Origin: DATLAN01 sp035527455
GTDB taxonomy: Bacteria; Planctomycetota; Planctomycetia; Pirellulales; Thermoguttaceae
Reading direction: 5' to 3'
Assembly: GCA_035527455.1 (NCBI GenBank)
Contig: DATLAN010000392.1
Coordinates: 1-11,883 of the forward strand
DNA length: 11,883 nucleotides
Position 1 is the first letter of the stretch; each line of letters starts with the position of its first letter. The notes below the pieces were generated by a model, which was given only the letters and a program-made list of their open reading frames with translations, did no database searches and was not told the DNA's origin. Shown piece after piece: positions 1 through 5,842 of this stretch. Made by a program: the position numbers and the translations under genes.

Positions 1-222
1 CACTGGATCCAGGCCCAGCCGAATCCGCTGGAAGGCGCGCAGATCGGCTGGTCGAGGCCCCTGGAGACGCAGGAAGGCGGCCGCGCCGTGCTCTACAGCA
101 TGCAGGCCCCCAACCCCCGGCCGCACGTGCCCATCGAGACGTTCGACGCCGTCCGCACTGACGACTGGCGGGCCCCGGTCGTGGTGGCCATCTCGTTGGG
201 CGAAATCCTCACAAGACCGTAA
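1..222 (+). CDS. 3' end of a protein of uncertain type (partial)
   Basis: Frame 1 is open from the window edge to the TAA at 220-222 and gives 73 residues; the start lies outside the window. The visible part has no membrane segment. It ends in a beta-rich stretch with NPRPHVPIETFDAV followed by APVVVAISLGE. From memory, this pattern (NPxPxxxIxxxDxV, then APxxVAI) resembles the C-terminus of planctomycete FecR-like or carbohydrate-binding-like extracellular proteins, but the fragment is too short for a firm family call. Codon use (GC-rich third positions) and the following 96-bp gap with a good ribosome binding site for the next gene support a real gene end here. Reading frame confidence is good; function is unknown. 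Confidence 0.6.
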   Translation, partial: HWIQAQPNPLEGAQIGWSRPLETQEGGRAVLYSMQAPNPRPHVPIETFDAVRTDDWRAPVVVAISLGEILTRP

Positions 223-318
223 AATGACATTCCTAACGCCCCTGGATTGCACTCCGGGGGGCCTCCCCGCCGACGCAGTCGGCGAACGTTTCTATGAGAT
301 TTATCAAAGGAGAACGTC

Positions 319-1431
319 ATGGCCACACAGCACCGCCGCCCAACGCTTCTGGCCCTATCGGCACTTGCCGCCGTGATCGGGTTTTTCCCCGCAACCAACG
401 CCTTGGCCCAACCGCCCAACCTCCTCACGCAACCCTATCTCCTCGACACGGGCCTGGTCTCGCGCTCGATCTCCTTCGAAAACCCCACCGGTGCTCCGGG
501 CGAAGGCGGCAAAGCGGCCAGCCGTTTGGGCGCGGGACGCAAAGGCTCGCCCATGCGGGACGTCAAGCCGGGTGAAACCGTGCCGCTTTGCGACGTCGAA
601 GGGCCGGGCACGATCCGCCACATCTGGCTGACCACCCGGGGCGAGCCGGACAACCTGCGAAGCTGCGTGATTCGCGCCTGGTGGGAAGGCCAGGAACACC
701 CCAGCATCGAATCTCCCTTGGGCGATTTCTTCGGCTTCGCCCACGGCAAGGTCATGCCGTATCAATCGGCCGTGCATTCGGTCGGCGAACGGGCCGGCAT
801 GAGCATCTGGCTGCCGATGCCGTTCGTCAAACGGGCGAAATTCACGCTGACCAACGAGGGCGAAAAGGCCGTGCCCATCTACTACCAGATCGATTACACG
901 ATCCAGGACAAGCATCCCGACGACGTGGGACGGCTGCACGTGCTCTTCCGGCGGGAAAACCCGACCAAAGAAACGCAGGATTTCGAACTGCTGCCGCTAC
1001 GAAAGAACAAGGGACGCTTCATCGGCTCGGTGATCGGCATTCGCAACGCGCATCCGGATCAATGGTGGGGCGAAGGCGAAATCAAGGTCTATTTCGACGG
1101 CGACAAGGAGTTTCCCACCATCTGCGGCACCGGCAGCGAGGACTACGTCGGCCTGTCCTGGGGCATCCAGCAGACGCCCTTTCTTTACAACGGGTGCAGT
1201 CTGAACGAGAAGAACTTCATCTCGATGTACCGCTGGCACCTGCCCGACCCGGTCGCCTGGCGAGAGGAGTGCCGGATCACAATCCAGCAGATCGCCTGGA
1301 AGAACGGCCTGGCCGAGACGGAAGACGACTGGTCCTGCGCCACGTTCTGGTACGAGCCGGTACCCAGCGCCCCGCTGCCGAAGCTCCCGGACGTCAAGGC
1401 CCGCACGGAGGAGATCTGGAAGCAGGAATAA
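319..1431 (+). CDS. Exported DUF2961 / GH172-type glycoside hydrolase
   Basis: The 370-residue protein starts at ATG 319, with AAAGGAGA (306-313) about 5 nt upstream. Residues 1-30 form a signal peptide (basic start, hydrophobic core, likely cut after ALA before Q31), so it acts outside the cytoplasm. The body matches DUF2961: SRSISFENPTG (48-58), GRKGSP (73-78), EGPGTIRHIW (94-103), SPLGDFFG (132-139), WWGEGE (249-254) and GTGSEDY (270-276). This family includes GH172 enzymes acting on fructofuranosides and arabinofuranosides. The acidic residues E252/E254 and E274 sit where the paired catalytic carboxylates of GH172 are expected, so the active site looks intact (inferred by motif memory, not alignment). 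The length fits a single-domain member. The substrate cannot be read from the sequence. It appears to be a single-gene unit, followed by a palindromic repeat. Confidence 0.88.
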   Translation: MATQHRRPTLLALSALAAVIGFFPATNALAQPPNLLTQPYLLDTGLVSRSISFENPTGAPGEGGKAASRLGAGRKGSPMRDVKPGETVPLCDVEGPGTIRHIWLTTRGEPDNLRSCVIRAWWEGQEHPSIESPLGDFFGFAHGKVMPYQSAVHSVGERAGMSIWLPMPFVKRAKFTLTNEGEKAVPIYYQIDYTIQDKHPDDVGRLHVLFRRENPTKETQDFELLPLRKNKGRFIGSVIGIRNAHPDQWWGEGEIKVYFDGDKEFPTICGTGSEDYVGLSWGIQQTPFLYNGCSLNEKNFISMYRWHLPDPVAWREECRITIQQIAWKNGLAETEDDWSCATFWYEPVPSAPLPKLPDVKARTEEIWKQE

Positions 1432-1474
1432 CGAAGAAGGTGTCAGAACTGTCTTTGTTCAATTGGCAAGTGAA

Positions 1475-1530
1475 GTAGGTCAGGCTGTGCCTGACACGAC
1501 TCACGAAGCGTCAGGCACAGTCTGACCTAC
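1475..1530. repeat. Dispersed palindromic repeat, GTAGGTCAGG family, copy 1
   Basis: Two 21-nt arms (1475-1495 and 1510-1530) are inverted copies with one mismatch, separated by 14 nt. The left arm begins GTAGGTCAGGCTGTGCC and the right arm ends in CTGACCTAC. The same 17-nt word forms the palindrome at 3983-4016. No T-run follows, so it is not an ordinary intrinsic terminator, though a strong hairpin could end or protect the upstream mRNA. It lies between the GH172-like gene and the small membrane protein gene. Confidence 0.85.
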
Positions 1531-1555
1531 CCGGCTGAAAACCAAATAAAGGAGA

Positions 1556-1906
1556 ATGAAATCATGGAAATGTCATTCAGAAAATACATTGTCATTCCGA
1601 GCTGTTTTCCTGGTGGTCATCGTGGTGATCTGCATGGAAAAGGTGCCGTGGCTCGACTTCGTCCCCGCCTGCTTCCTCGGTGCCGGTGTATTCTTTGGCC
1701 TGATGACTTACCTGGAGCAACCGAAAGGTGCCGAAATGGGTAAGTACGCATGGTACGGCACGGTTGCGGCAGCCGAAATGGTTGCCTGTGCCGTGGGCCT
1801 GATATATGGCGCAATAACGGTTGTTGTCCGTGGCTGGCATGAGGGCAAATTCGGCGAAAAGATCCGAGAAGCCGCCGAAGAACAAGTCGAAGTCGCGGTT
1901 CAATAA
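1556..1906 (+). CDS. Small membrane protein of unknown function (5' end uncertain)
   Basis: The frame gives 116 residues. It has hydrophobic stretches at about 14-26, 31-51 and 66-90, then a charged helical tail (GKFGEKIREAAEEQ), so it is probably an inner-membrane protein with two or three spans. I do not recognise the family. The start is a problem. AAAGGAG (1548-1554) lies only 1 nt from ATG 1556, but 9 nt from ATG 1564, which is in another frame and opens with MEMSFRKYIVIPS. That frame loses its hydrophobic character at about 1600, exactly where the present frame becomes hydrophobic. One extra base near 1590-1610 would explain this, making it a recently frameshifted gene or an assembly error. 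A TTG at 1589 is another possible start. It stands alone between a palindrome and a probable promoter for the next gene. Confidence 0.5.
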   Translation: MKSWKCHSENTLSFRAVFLVVIVVICMEKVPWLDFVPACFLGAGVFFGLMTYLEQPKGAEMGKYAWYGTVAAAEMVACAVGLIYGAITVVVRGWHEGKFGEKIREAAEEQVEVAVQ

Positions 1907-2066
1907 GGCGCCGGGTGCCCTTGGTTGTCGGAGATCGACCGTTGGCTCGAAACGGGCCGCTCGGTCTTCCAGGAAGAACTCGCCGAGCTTCACCATGCGA
2001 CCGGACCTCCATGCGCCGTAACTCCTTCGCTCCGATGGCGTTAGTCTCACTCCCCGCGCAGCCCAC

Positions 2067-2096
2067 TTGACATCTCTCTACACCTCACGCGAAAAT
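2067..2096 (+). promoter_or_regulatory. Possible sigma70-type promoter for the GH-A gene
   Basis: TTGACA (2067-2072) is followed after 18 nt by GAAAAT (2091-2096, four of six matches to TATAAT). Initiation would be near 2103. This would exclude the GTG at 2099 as a usable start and favours ATG 2183 for the next gene. The surrounding gap 1907-2182 shows no convincing gene. The call rests on motif match alone. Confidence 0.3.
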
Positions 2097-2182
2097 AGGT
2101 GGGTACTTGGCGTCTCGCCAGTGCTTTTATGCCGTCGCTTGTAGCCGGACGCCACCAACGAACATTGTGCGAGTTGACTGCC

Positions 2183-3928
2183 ATGAAGCAATATCCGTTT
2201 CGACGCCTGATGTTTGAGCCGACTCTCGCCCCGGCGTTTCTTGGTCGTGCGGAGAACAATCTCCGGTCGAAGAGGCACTGGCGGAATGTCCGTGGCACCC
2301 GGCGCGCATGTCGTTCAATCGTTGCCCTAACGATTCTCCTGCTGATGACCTCGACCGTTCGCGGGCAGACGACTCGCGAGATCGTTGACGATCAACTCTT
2401 AATCAACGGCAAGCCGTTCCCGATTCGTGGTGCTTGCGGTACCGATTTTATGGAAACAGCGGCCGCGGCCGGGGCGAATGCCGTGCGGACCTGGTCGACC
2501 GGGAATGCTCTTGCGGTGCTCGACAAGGCCGACTCGCTCGGCTTGAAGGTCATGCTCGGCATCTGGCTGCCCAACGGTAATACCTCCTACGCGGATCCCG
2601 AGCGATTCGAGCGGCGTGTGGCCGGCGTCACTGAAGTGGTGCGGCAGTGCAAGGATCATCCGGCTCTGTTGATGTGGGGAATCGGCAACGAACTGAATGA
2701 CGGAAACGACGGGCCCGACCTATGGCGATGCGTCGGTGCCATTTCGAAGGCGATTCACCAGATCGGGCCGAACCAGTTGACCACGACCGTCTTGATCAAC
2801 GCGCCCCCGGAGACGATCGTCCAGGTTAAGCAATTTGCCCCGGACCTGGATCTGCTCTGTGCCAATACCTATCACGGGGCGATCGGATCGAGCATCCGAA
2901 ACCTCGATGAACACTGGGGAAAGCCGTTTTTGTTCTCCGAATGGGGCACCGCAGGTCCCTGGTCGGTTCCGCGCACGTCGTGGGACGCTCGCATCGAGCC
3001 GATGCCCACGGCCAAGGTGAAGGGTCTGCGATCAGACTACCTTGAAATGCAGGCCGCCGAAAAGTGTCTCGGCTCCTTCGTCTTCACTTGGGACGTGTTT
3101 CAGAACGTGACGCACACCTGGCACAGCATCGTTCTCGACTCGGGCCAACTGACACCACAGGCCGACGTGATGCAGTCGCTATGGACCGGCACCTTTCCAG
3201 ACAATCGGGCACCCATGATCGGCTCGCTGAAAATCAACAACCGAACCGATCCGAATTGCCGCATCAACGCCGGCGAGTCATTCATCGCCTCGGTCGACGT
3301 CAGCGACCCCGACGGCGATCCGATCACATGCCAATGGTTCCTTTACGACGGAAAAGCGAAAATCGCCGGCCCCTTCGAAGGCCAAACAAAGATCTCGCTG
3401 ACGGCACCTGCCCGCCGAGGACTGGAATACCGAGTCTTCTGCTGCGCCTCCGACGGCAAAGGCCGGGCGTCGGCCGCGAACCGGCCCTTCATGACCGTCG
3501 TCGAAAACAGCCCGTTGGTCATCAACGGCGATTTCGAGACCGGCGACCGCAACGGTTGGAACGCATGGAACAACGAAATCGTCGCCTCGGACTCGAAAAG
3601 CGGCACCCACGCCATGAGGATCAAGGGTGGCGGCGGCTCGGCAAGACAGTTGATAACCGGCCTTTCACCCGACACGACCTATCGCGCCCAACTCTGGGCC
3701 AAGTACAACGCGACCGAGTACCCCTTGAATTTCTGCATCAAAGACTACGGCGGCGAAATCATCGAAAAGCAGATCGGTTCCCCCGAATACCGAATGGAAA
3801 GCCTGAAATTCAAAACCGGTCCCGACAGCGAGAATGCAACCATCTCGATCTGGAAGTACCGAGGACCGGCGGCCTACATCGACGACGTGACGTGCGTTGT
3901 GTGCCCGAAGGATGGAGGCGGAGAATGA
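2183..3928 (+). CDS. Exported clan GH-A glycosidase-like protein with Ig-like and carbohydrate-binding-like domains
   Basis: From ATG 2183 the protein has 581 residues; the same frame is open back to GTG 2099. No start has a clear Shine-Dalgarno. A hydrophobic signal (about 44-61, ending STVRGQ) follows an unusually long basic N-terminus, so export is likely. Residues about 65-335 form a TIM-barrel glycosidase domain of the GH2/GH5-like clan GH-A. GIGNELN carries the Asn-Glu acid/base pair (N169, E170), and FLFSEWG carries the probable nucleophile E253. The 83-residue spacing suits the clan. Residues about 340-440 look like an Ig/PKD-like linker domain (DVSDPDGDPITCQW). Residues about 443-575 (LVINGDFETGDRNGW, then YIDDVT) resemble a CBM4/9-type jelly-roll. 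Together these suggest breakdown of an extracellular or periplasmic polysaccharide; the sugar is unknown. A palindrome and terminator follow 55 nt downstream. Confidence 0.85.
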   Translation: MKQYPFRRLMFEPTLAPAFLGRAENNLRSKRHWRNVRGTRRACRSIVALTILLLMTSTVRGQTTREIVDDQLLINGKPFPIRGACGTDFMETAAAAGANAVRTWSTGNALAVLDKADSLGLKVMLGIWLPNGNTSYADPERFERRVAGVTEVVRQCKDHPALLMWGIGNELNDGNDGPDLWRCVGAISKAIHQIGPNQLTTTVLINAPPETIVQVKQFAPDLDLLCANTYHGAIGSSIRNLDEHWGKPFLFSEWGTAGPWSVPRTSWDARIEPMPTAKVKGLRSDYLEMQAAEKCLGSFVFTWDVFQNVTHTWHSIVLDSGQLTPQADVMQSLWTGTFPDNRAPMIGSLKINNRTDPNCRINAGESFIASVDVSDPDGDPITCQWFLYDGKAKIAGPFEGQTKISLTAPARRGLEYRVFCCASDGKGRASAANRPFMTVVENSPLVINGDFETGDRNGWNAWNNEIVASDSKSGTHAMRIKGGGGSARQLITGLSPDTTYRAQLWAKYNATEYPLNFCIKDYGGEIIEKQIGSPEYRMESLKFKTGPDSENATISIWKYRGPAAYIDDVTCVVCPKDGGGE

Positions 3929-3982
3929 CGTTTTCGGCGGATGGCGTTCAAGATAACAAGATCGTTAGATGGCGGTAGTAAA

Positions 3983-4016
3983 GTAGGTCAGGCTGTGCCG
4001 GCACAGCCTGACCTAC
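3983..4016. repeat. Perfect 34-bp palindrome, GTAGGTCAGG family, copy 2
   Basis: GTAGGTCAGGCTGTGCC (3983-3999) is followed directly by its exact reverse complement (4000-4016). The half-site equals the start of the left arm at 1475. This makes it a second copy of a dispersed repeat, here reduced to a perfect palindrome with no spacer. Confidence 0.9.
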
Positions 4017-4028
4017 CGGCCTTTTTTT
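3983..4028 (+). terminator. Intrinsic terminator built from the palindrome
   Basis: The 34-nt palindrome folds into a very stable GC-rich hairpin. It is followed by CGGC and then seven T residues (4022-4028), with CGGCC between stem and T-run. It lies 55 nt after the GH-A gene stop and just ahead of the ribosome binding site of the next gene. It would separate the two units on the + strand, leaving it unclear where the promoter of the following gene lies. Confidence 0.6.
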
Positions 4029-4043
4029 CGAGGAGAAATCACC

Positions 4044-4730
4044 ATGAAGCGATTTTTCTTACGCATGATCGGAGCGGCCTTGGTGCTGATGATGTGTTTT
4101 GGCGTTGCCCGGGCCGAGAAACCGACCGATGAACGACTGCGAACGGTTTTTGCCAGGGAGTTGGGGATGGTCGAGGCGGATCGCGTCTCGGGCGTGGCCG
4201 TCGTCGAATTGAAGGTCACGCACGTGAAACAGGCACGGTACTGTCCGGGACGGACCGCCCGTTGTGGGTTGAATCCGACCTGCGGGCATCCGGGTATCAA
4301 GGTCGCGGTGGCCGGGTACTCGGTCGTCGATACGCCGATCCGCGAGGGCCAGGTCGACGTGCCCGAGACGTTTGCCGACCGCATGACCGGGTTTGGCGGC
4401 CCGGCGATGAAGCTGAAAGAGAACGACACGGTCTGGGCAGCCGTGATCGCTTACACGAACGGACGGAATAATCTGACCACGCCTCGCAAGCTCGGCGCCG
4501 ACGCGGCTGCCAAGGACACGATCAAGCTCACCGGCAAGGTGGTCTTCAACGACTTCGAGGGCGGCTTCTACGGCATCGTCGCCGACGATGGAGGAAAGTA
4601 CGACCCGACCAACCTGCCGGCCGAGTTTAAGAAGGCCGGCACGCGCGTCTCCGTCGTTGCCAGGAAGCGGCCCGGCATGATGAGCTTCCACCAGTGGGGC
4701 ACGATCGTCGAGATCGTCGAAATCAAGTGA
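4044..4730 (+). CDS. Exported protein of unknown function with a conserved-type C-terminal domain
   Basis: The protein has 228 residues. ATG 4044 is preceded by GAGGAG (4030-4035) at 8 nt. Residues 1-24 are a signal peptide ending in ARA, so it is periplasmic or secreted; C18 lies inside the hydrophobic core, and LMMCFG is not a good lipobox. The middle part holds three cysteines, C67, C74 and C80, in CPGRTARCGLNPTCGHPG, which could bind metal or form disulfides. Residues about 160-228 form a compact beta-rich domain: GKVVFNDFEGGFYGIV, DDGGKYDPTNLP, then HQWGTIVEIVEI. This pattern recalls small exported OB-fold-like single-domain proteins found in many bacteria and archaea (from memory; no family name can be given safely). 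The gene is a monocistronic unit with an inverted repeat or terminator on each side. Coding status is secure; function is unknown. Confidence 0.8.
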   Translation: MKRFFLRMIGAALVLMMCFGVARAEKPTDERLRTVFARELGMVEADRVSGVAVVELKVTHVKQARYCPGRTARCGLNPTCGHPGIKVAVAGYSVVDTPIREGQVDVPETFADRMTGFGGPAMKLKENDTVWAAVIAYTNGRNNLTTPRKLGADAAAKDTIKLTGKVVFNDFEGGFYGIVADDGGKYDPTNLPAEFKKAGTRVSVVARKRPGMMSFHQWGTIVEIVEIK

Positions 4731-4731
4731 G

Positions 4732-4831
4732 GTAGTGGTGCGACTACCGATAAATGTCGGCCGCCGCACGGCGACGATGTAGCTCGTTTGAATATTCGCT
4801 GCCTGACATTAACCGACAGTCGCACCACTAC
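4732..4831. repeat. 100-bp inverted-repeat element (MITE- or REP-like)
   Basis: The ends GTAGTGGTGCGACT (4732-4745) and AGTCGCACCACTAC (4818-4831) are perfect 14-bp inverted repeats. Complementarity continues imperfectly inward (CGATAAATGTCGG against CTGACATTAACCG). The core has no ORF. The element starts 2 nt after the stop codon of the preceding gene. No obvious direct target duplication flanks it. It could be a non-autonomous mobile element or a long hairpin acting as a terminator. Confidence 0.7.
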
Positions 4832-5060
4832 TTGGCTTTCGGGACACCGGTACCTCCATGACGCCGAATATCCTACCAGTTAGTCGACTCGTGCGTCACC
4901 CTTCGGTTCTCTCGGAAATCCCATCCAACCACCCGAAAACGAGACGCGGGTCCTGCGGCGCGCATCGAGAACCCGTAGTCGAGAGAGGATGGAACGTTAT
5001 AGCCGGCAACGACTTCGACAAAATCCGCCGGAAATCTCCATTTTTTCTAAACCTCTCAAT
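4832..5060. other. Intergenic stretch with no supported gene
   Basis: An open frame at 4858-5064 gives 68 residues. It lacks a ribosome binding site, hydrophobic pattern or recognisable motif, and runs to the promoter-like TTGACA at 5061. I see no RNA gene or repeat here. A run of six T at 5041-5046 has no strong stem before it. Confidence 0.5.
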
Positions 5061-5088
5061 TTGACAAGCCCCGATCGTGACATAGGTT
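5061..5088 (+). promoter_or_regulatory. Candidate promoter of the flp leader transcript
   Basis: A consensus TTGACA (5061-5066) is followed after 16 nt by a weak -10 candidate TAGGTT (5083-5088). Transcription from near 5095 would give a leader of about 410 nt before flp, including all the structured elements at 5096-5498. The -35 is strong and the -10 poor, so the exact start is uncertain. Confidence 0.35.
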
Positions 5089-5095
5089 TCACTGT

Positions 5096-5144
5096 AGAGG
5101 CACGGCAAGAAACGTCGGCCTCTGGAGGCGGCCGGAAAGCCGCC
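5096..5144 (+). other. Two hairpins at the 5' end of the flp leader RNA
   Basis: AGAGGC (5096-5101) pairs with GCCTCT (5118-5123), with a possible inner ACG/CGT pairing. Next to it, GGCGGC (5127-5132) pairs with GCCGCC (5139-5144) around the loop CGGAAA. Both lie just after the candidate promoter and about 90 nt before the riboswitch. I do not recognise a named RNA family. They may be a 5' stabiliser or part of a larger leader fold. Confidence 0.4.
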
Positions 5145-5230
5145 GAAACGCGGGAGCCTTTTCTACCGGATCAACGTTCGATGAGCTTTCTGCCCGGAAA
5201 AACTCCTGCGTGCGTGCGAGGCCTGTAGTC

Positions 5231-5352
5231 TCTTCATCCTCGACAAGGGCAAACCGGTCGCAAGGCCGGGGCGCAAAGCCAAGGGCCGGCAGGCGTTGAG
5301 TTGCCGGCAGCCTGGTTGCCGAAAGGGTGAAACGTTCGGCAGGCGATGAAGA
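5231..5352 (+). promoter_or_regulatory. Class I cyclic-di-GMP riboswitch (GEMM-I) in the flp leader
   Basis: The core 5239-5323 matches the GEMM-I consensus in order. AAGGGCAAACC (5245-5255) is followed by a hairpin CCGGTC/GGCCGG (5254-5259 and 5264-5269) with a GNRA loop GCAA (5260-5263), then GGGGCGCAAAGCC (5268-5280), where GCC re-pairs with GGGC (5247-5250). A second hairpin GCCGGCA/TGCCGGC (5285-5291 and 5302-5308) is followed by the conserved 3' tail AGCCTGGTTGCCGA (5309-5322), which differs from the usual AGCYGGGTTRCCGA at one base. The G aligned with ligand-contacting G20 of Vibrio Vc2 appears to be kept (5248), favouring c-di-GMP over cGAMP. An outer helix TCTTCATC (5231-5238) with GATGAAGA (5345-5352) closes the element. 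It lies 153 nt ahead of the flp pilin gene on the same strand, so it probably makes Tad pilin synthesis depend on c-di-GMP. Whether the ligand turns expression on or off cannot be read here. Confidence 0.88.
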
Positions 5353-5440
5353 AGAGGCTTGTTTTTCAAACTTGGGAATCCGGAGGGCATGTTCGCAGGC
5401 CAACGCCGGTCACCTGGATCGACGTAGTGTCCGAAGGGTC

Positions 5441-5498
5441 CCGGAAGTTTTTTGTTCCGGTCGGTCCCCACTGCCGGGGGCTGAGCCTGGAACGGAGG
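5441..5498 (+). promoter_or_regulatory. Hairpins and ribosome binding site before flp (possible expression platform)
   Basis: CCGGAA (5441-5446) pairs perfectly with TTCCGG (5455-5460), and its loop contains six T. A second stem TCCCC/GGGGG (5465-5469 and 5476-5480) follows. The Shine-Dalgarno GGAGG (5494-5498) is 7 nt from ATG 5506. No stem with a 3' T-run lies between the aptamer and flp, so control by ribosome access or RNA stability seems more likely than intrinsic termination. This is inference from base pairing only. Confidence 0.4.
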
Positions 5499-5505
5499 AA
5501 TACTC

Positions 5506-5685
5506 ATGAAGTTGCTTGCTAAGAAGATGCATCGGTTCCTCGTTTCAGAGGATGGACCCACCGCAGTCGAGTACGCGGTGATGCTGGCGCTGATCGTGAT
5601 CGTCTGCTTGACGGCGATCAGTTCGATTGGAACGCGGGCCAGCACCACGTTCCAGAACGTCGCCAGTTCGCTGGGTGCCACCTGA
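5506..5685 (+). CDS. flp: Flp-family Tad pilin precursor
   Basis: The 59-residue protein starts at ATG 5506 with GGAGG 7 nt upstream. It is the major pilin subunit of the Tad pilus. The N-terminal leader is basic (MKLLAKKMHRFLVSEDG) and the Flp cleavage motif follows: G17, then PTAVEYAVMLALIVIV. Glu and Tyr sit at mature positions +5 and +6, as in Flp pilins. The prepilin peptidase (TadV, encoded at 6219) would cut after G17 to leave a 42-residue mature pilin. That mature pilin has one hydrophobic helix and a short polar tail ending SSLGAT. It is preceded by a long leader with a c-di-GMP riboswitch and followed 70 nt later by a strong terminator. Both suggest a separate, abundant and regulated pilin mRNA. 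Length and motif are typical of the family. Confidence 0.93.
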   Translation: MKLLAKKMHRFLVSEDGPTAVEYAVMLALIVIVCLTAISSIGTRASTTFQNVASSLGAT

Positions 5686-5754
5686 TGCAGCGCGGTTCGC
5701 GATGACCGGACCGGGACGACCGGGCCGGAACGTGACCGCTGCCAGACCGGACAA

Positions 5755-5796
5755 CCCCCTCGGTGCCTAAGTTTTGGCGCCGAGGGGGCGTTTTTT
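5755..5796 (+). terminator. Strong intrinsic terminator after flp
   Basis: CCCCCTCGGTGCC (5755-5767) pairs with GGCGCCGAGGGGG (5776-5788), 13 bp with one G-U pair, around an 8-nt loop. CG and then six T (5791-5796) follow. It lies 70 nt after the flp stop, so most pilin transcripts should end here, with read-through or a new promoter serving the downstream genes. Confidence 0.9.
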
Positions 5797-5804
5797 GACC
5801 TATG

Positions 5805-5842
5805 GTTCAAGTAGGAGCCTTTTTGTTCAAGTAGGAGCCTTT
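5805..5842. repeat. Two tandem copies of an 18-nt word
   Basis: GTTCAAGTAGGAGCCTTT occurs at 5805-5822 and again at 5825-5842, a 20-nt period. It sits directly after the flp terminator. A looser relative (CCAAGTAAGGGCCC) is found upstream of cpaB at about 7368-7381. Function is unknown. The rest of the gap to 6026 shows no gene and no clear promoter. Confidence 0.75.

Noticed and set aside
268..292. 7-bp hairpin CGCCGAC/GTCGGCG ahead of the GH172-like gene as a terminator
   Set aside because: It has a 3-nt loop and is followed by AACGTTT without a real T-run; too weak to call.
355..939. Long minus-strand open frame under the GH172-like gene
   Set aside because: The + frame has a signal peptide and clear DUF2961 motifs; the minus frame is a by-product of high GC and has no recognisable domain.
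3064..3978. 304-codon + frame overlapping the GH-A gene
   Set aside because: Arg/Pro-rich translation typical of an off-frame; the other frame holds the glycosidase and CBM-like motifs.
4858..5064. 68-codon ORF in the gap before the flp leader
   Set aside because: No ribosome binding site, no domain or membrane pattern, and it runs into the promoter-like TTGACA.
5231..5352. cGAMP-selective (Hypr-1) variant of GEMM-I
   Set aside because: The base aligned by eye with position 20 of Vc2 appears to be G, which favours c-di-GMP; only binding data could settle it.
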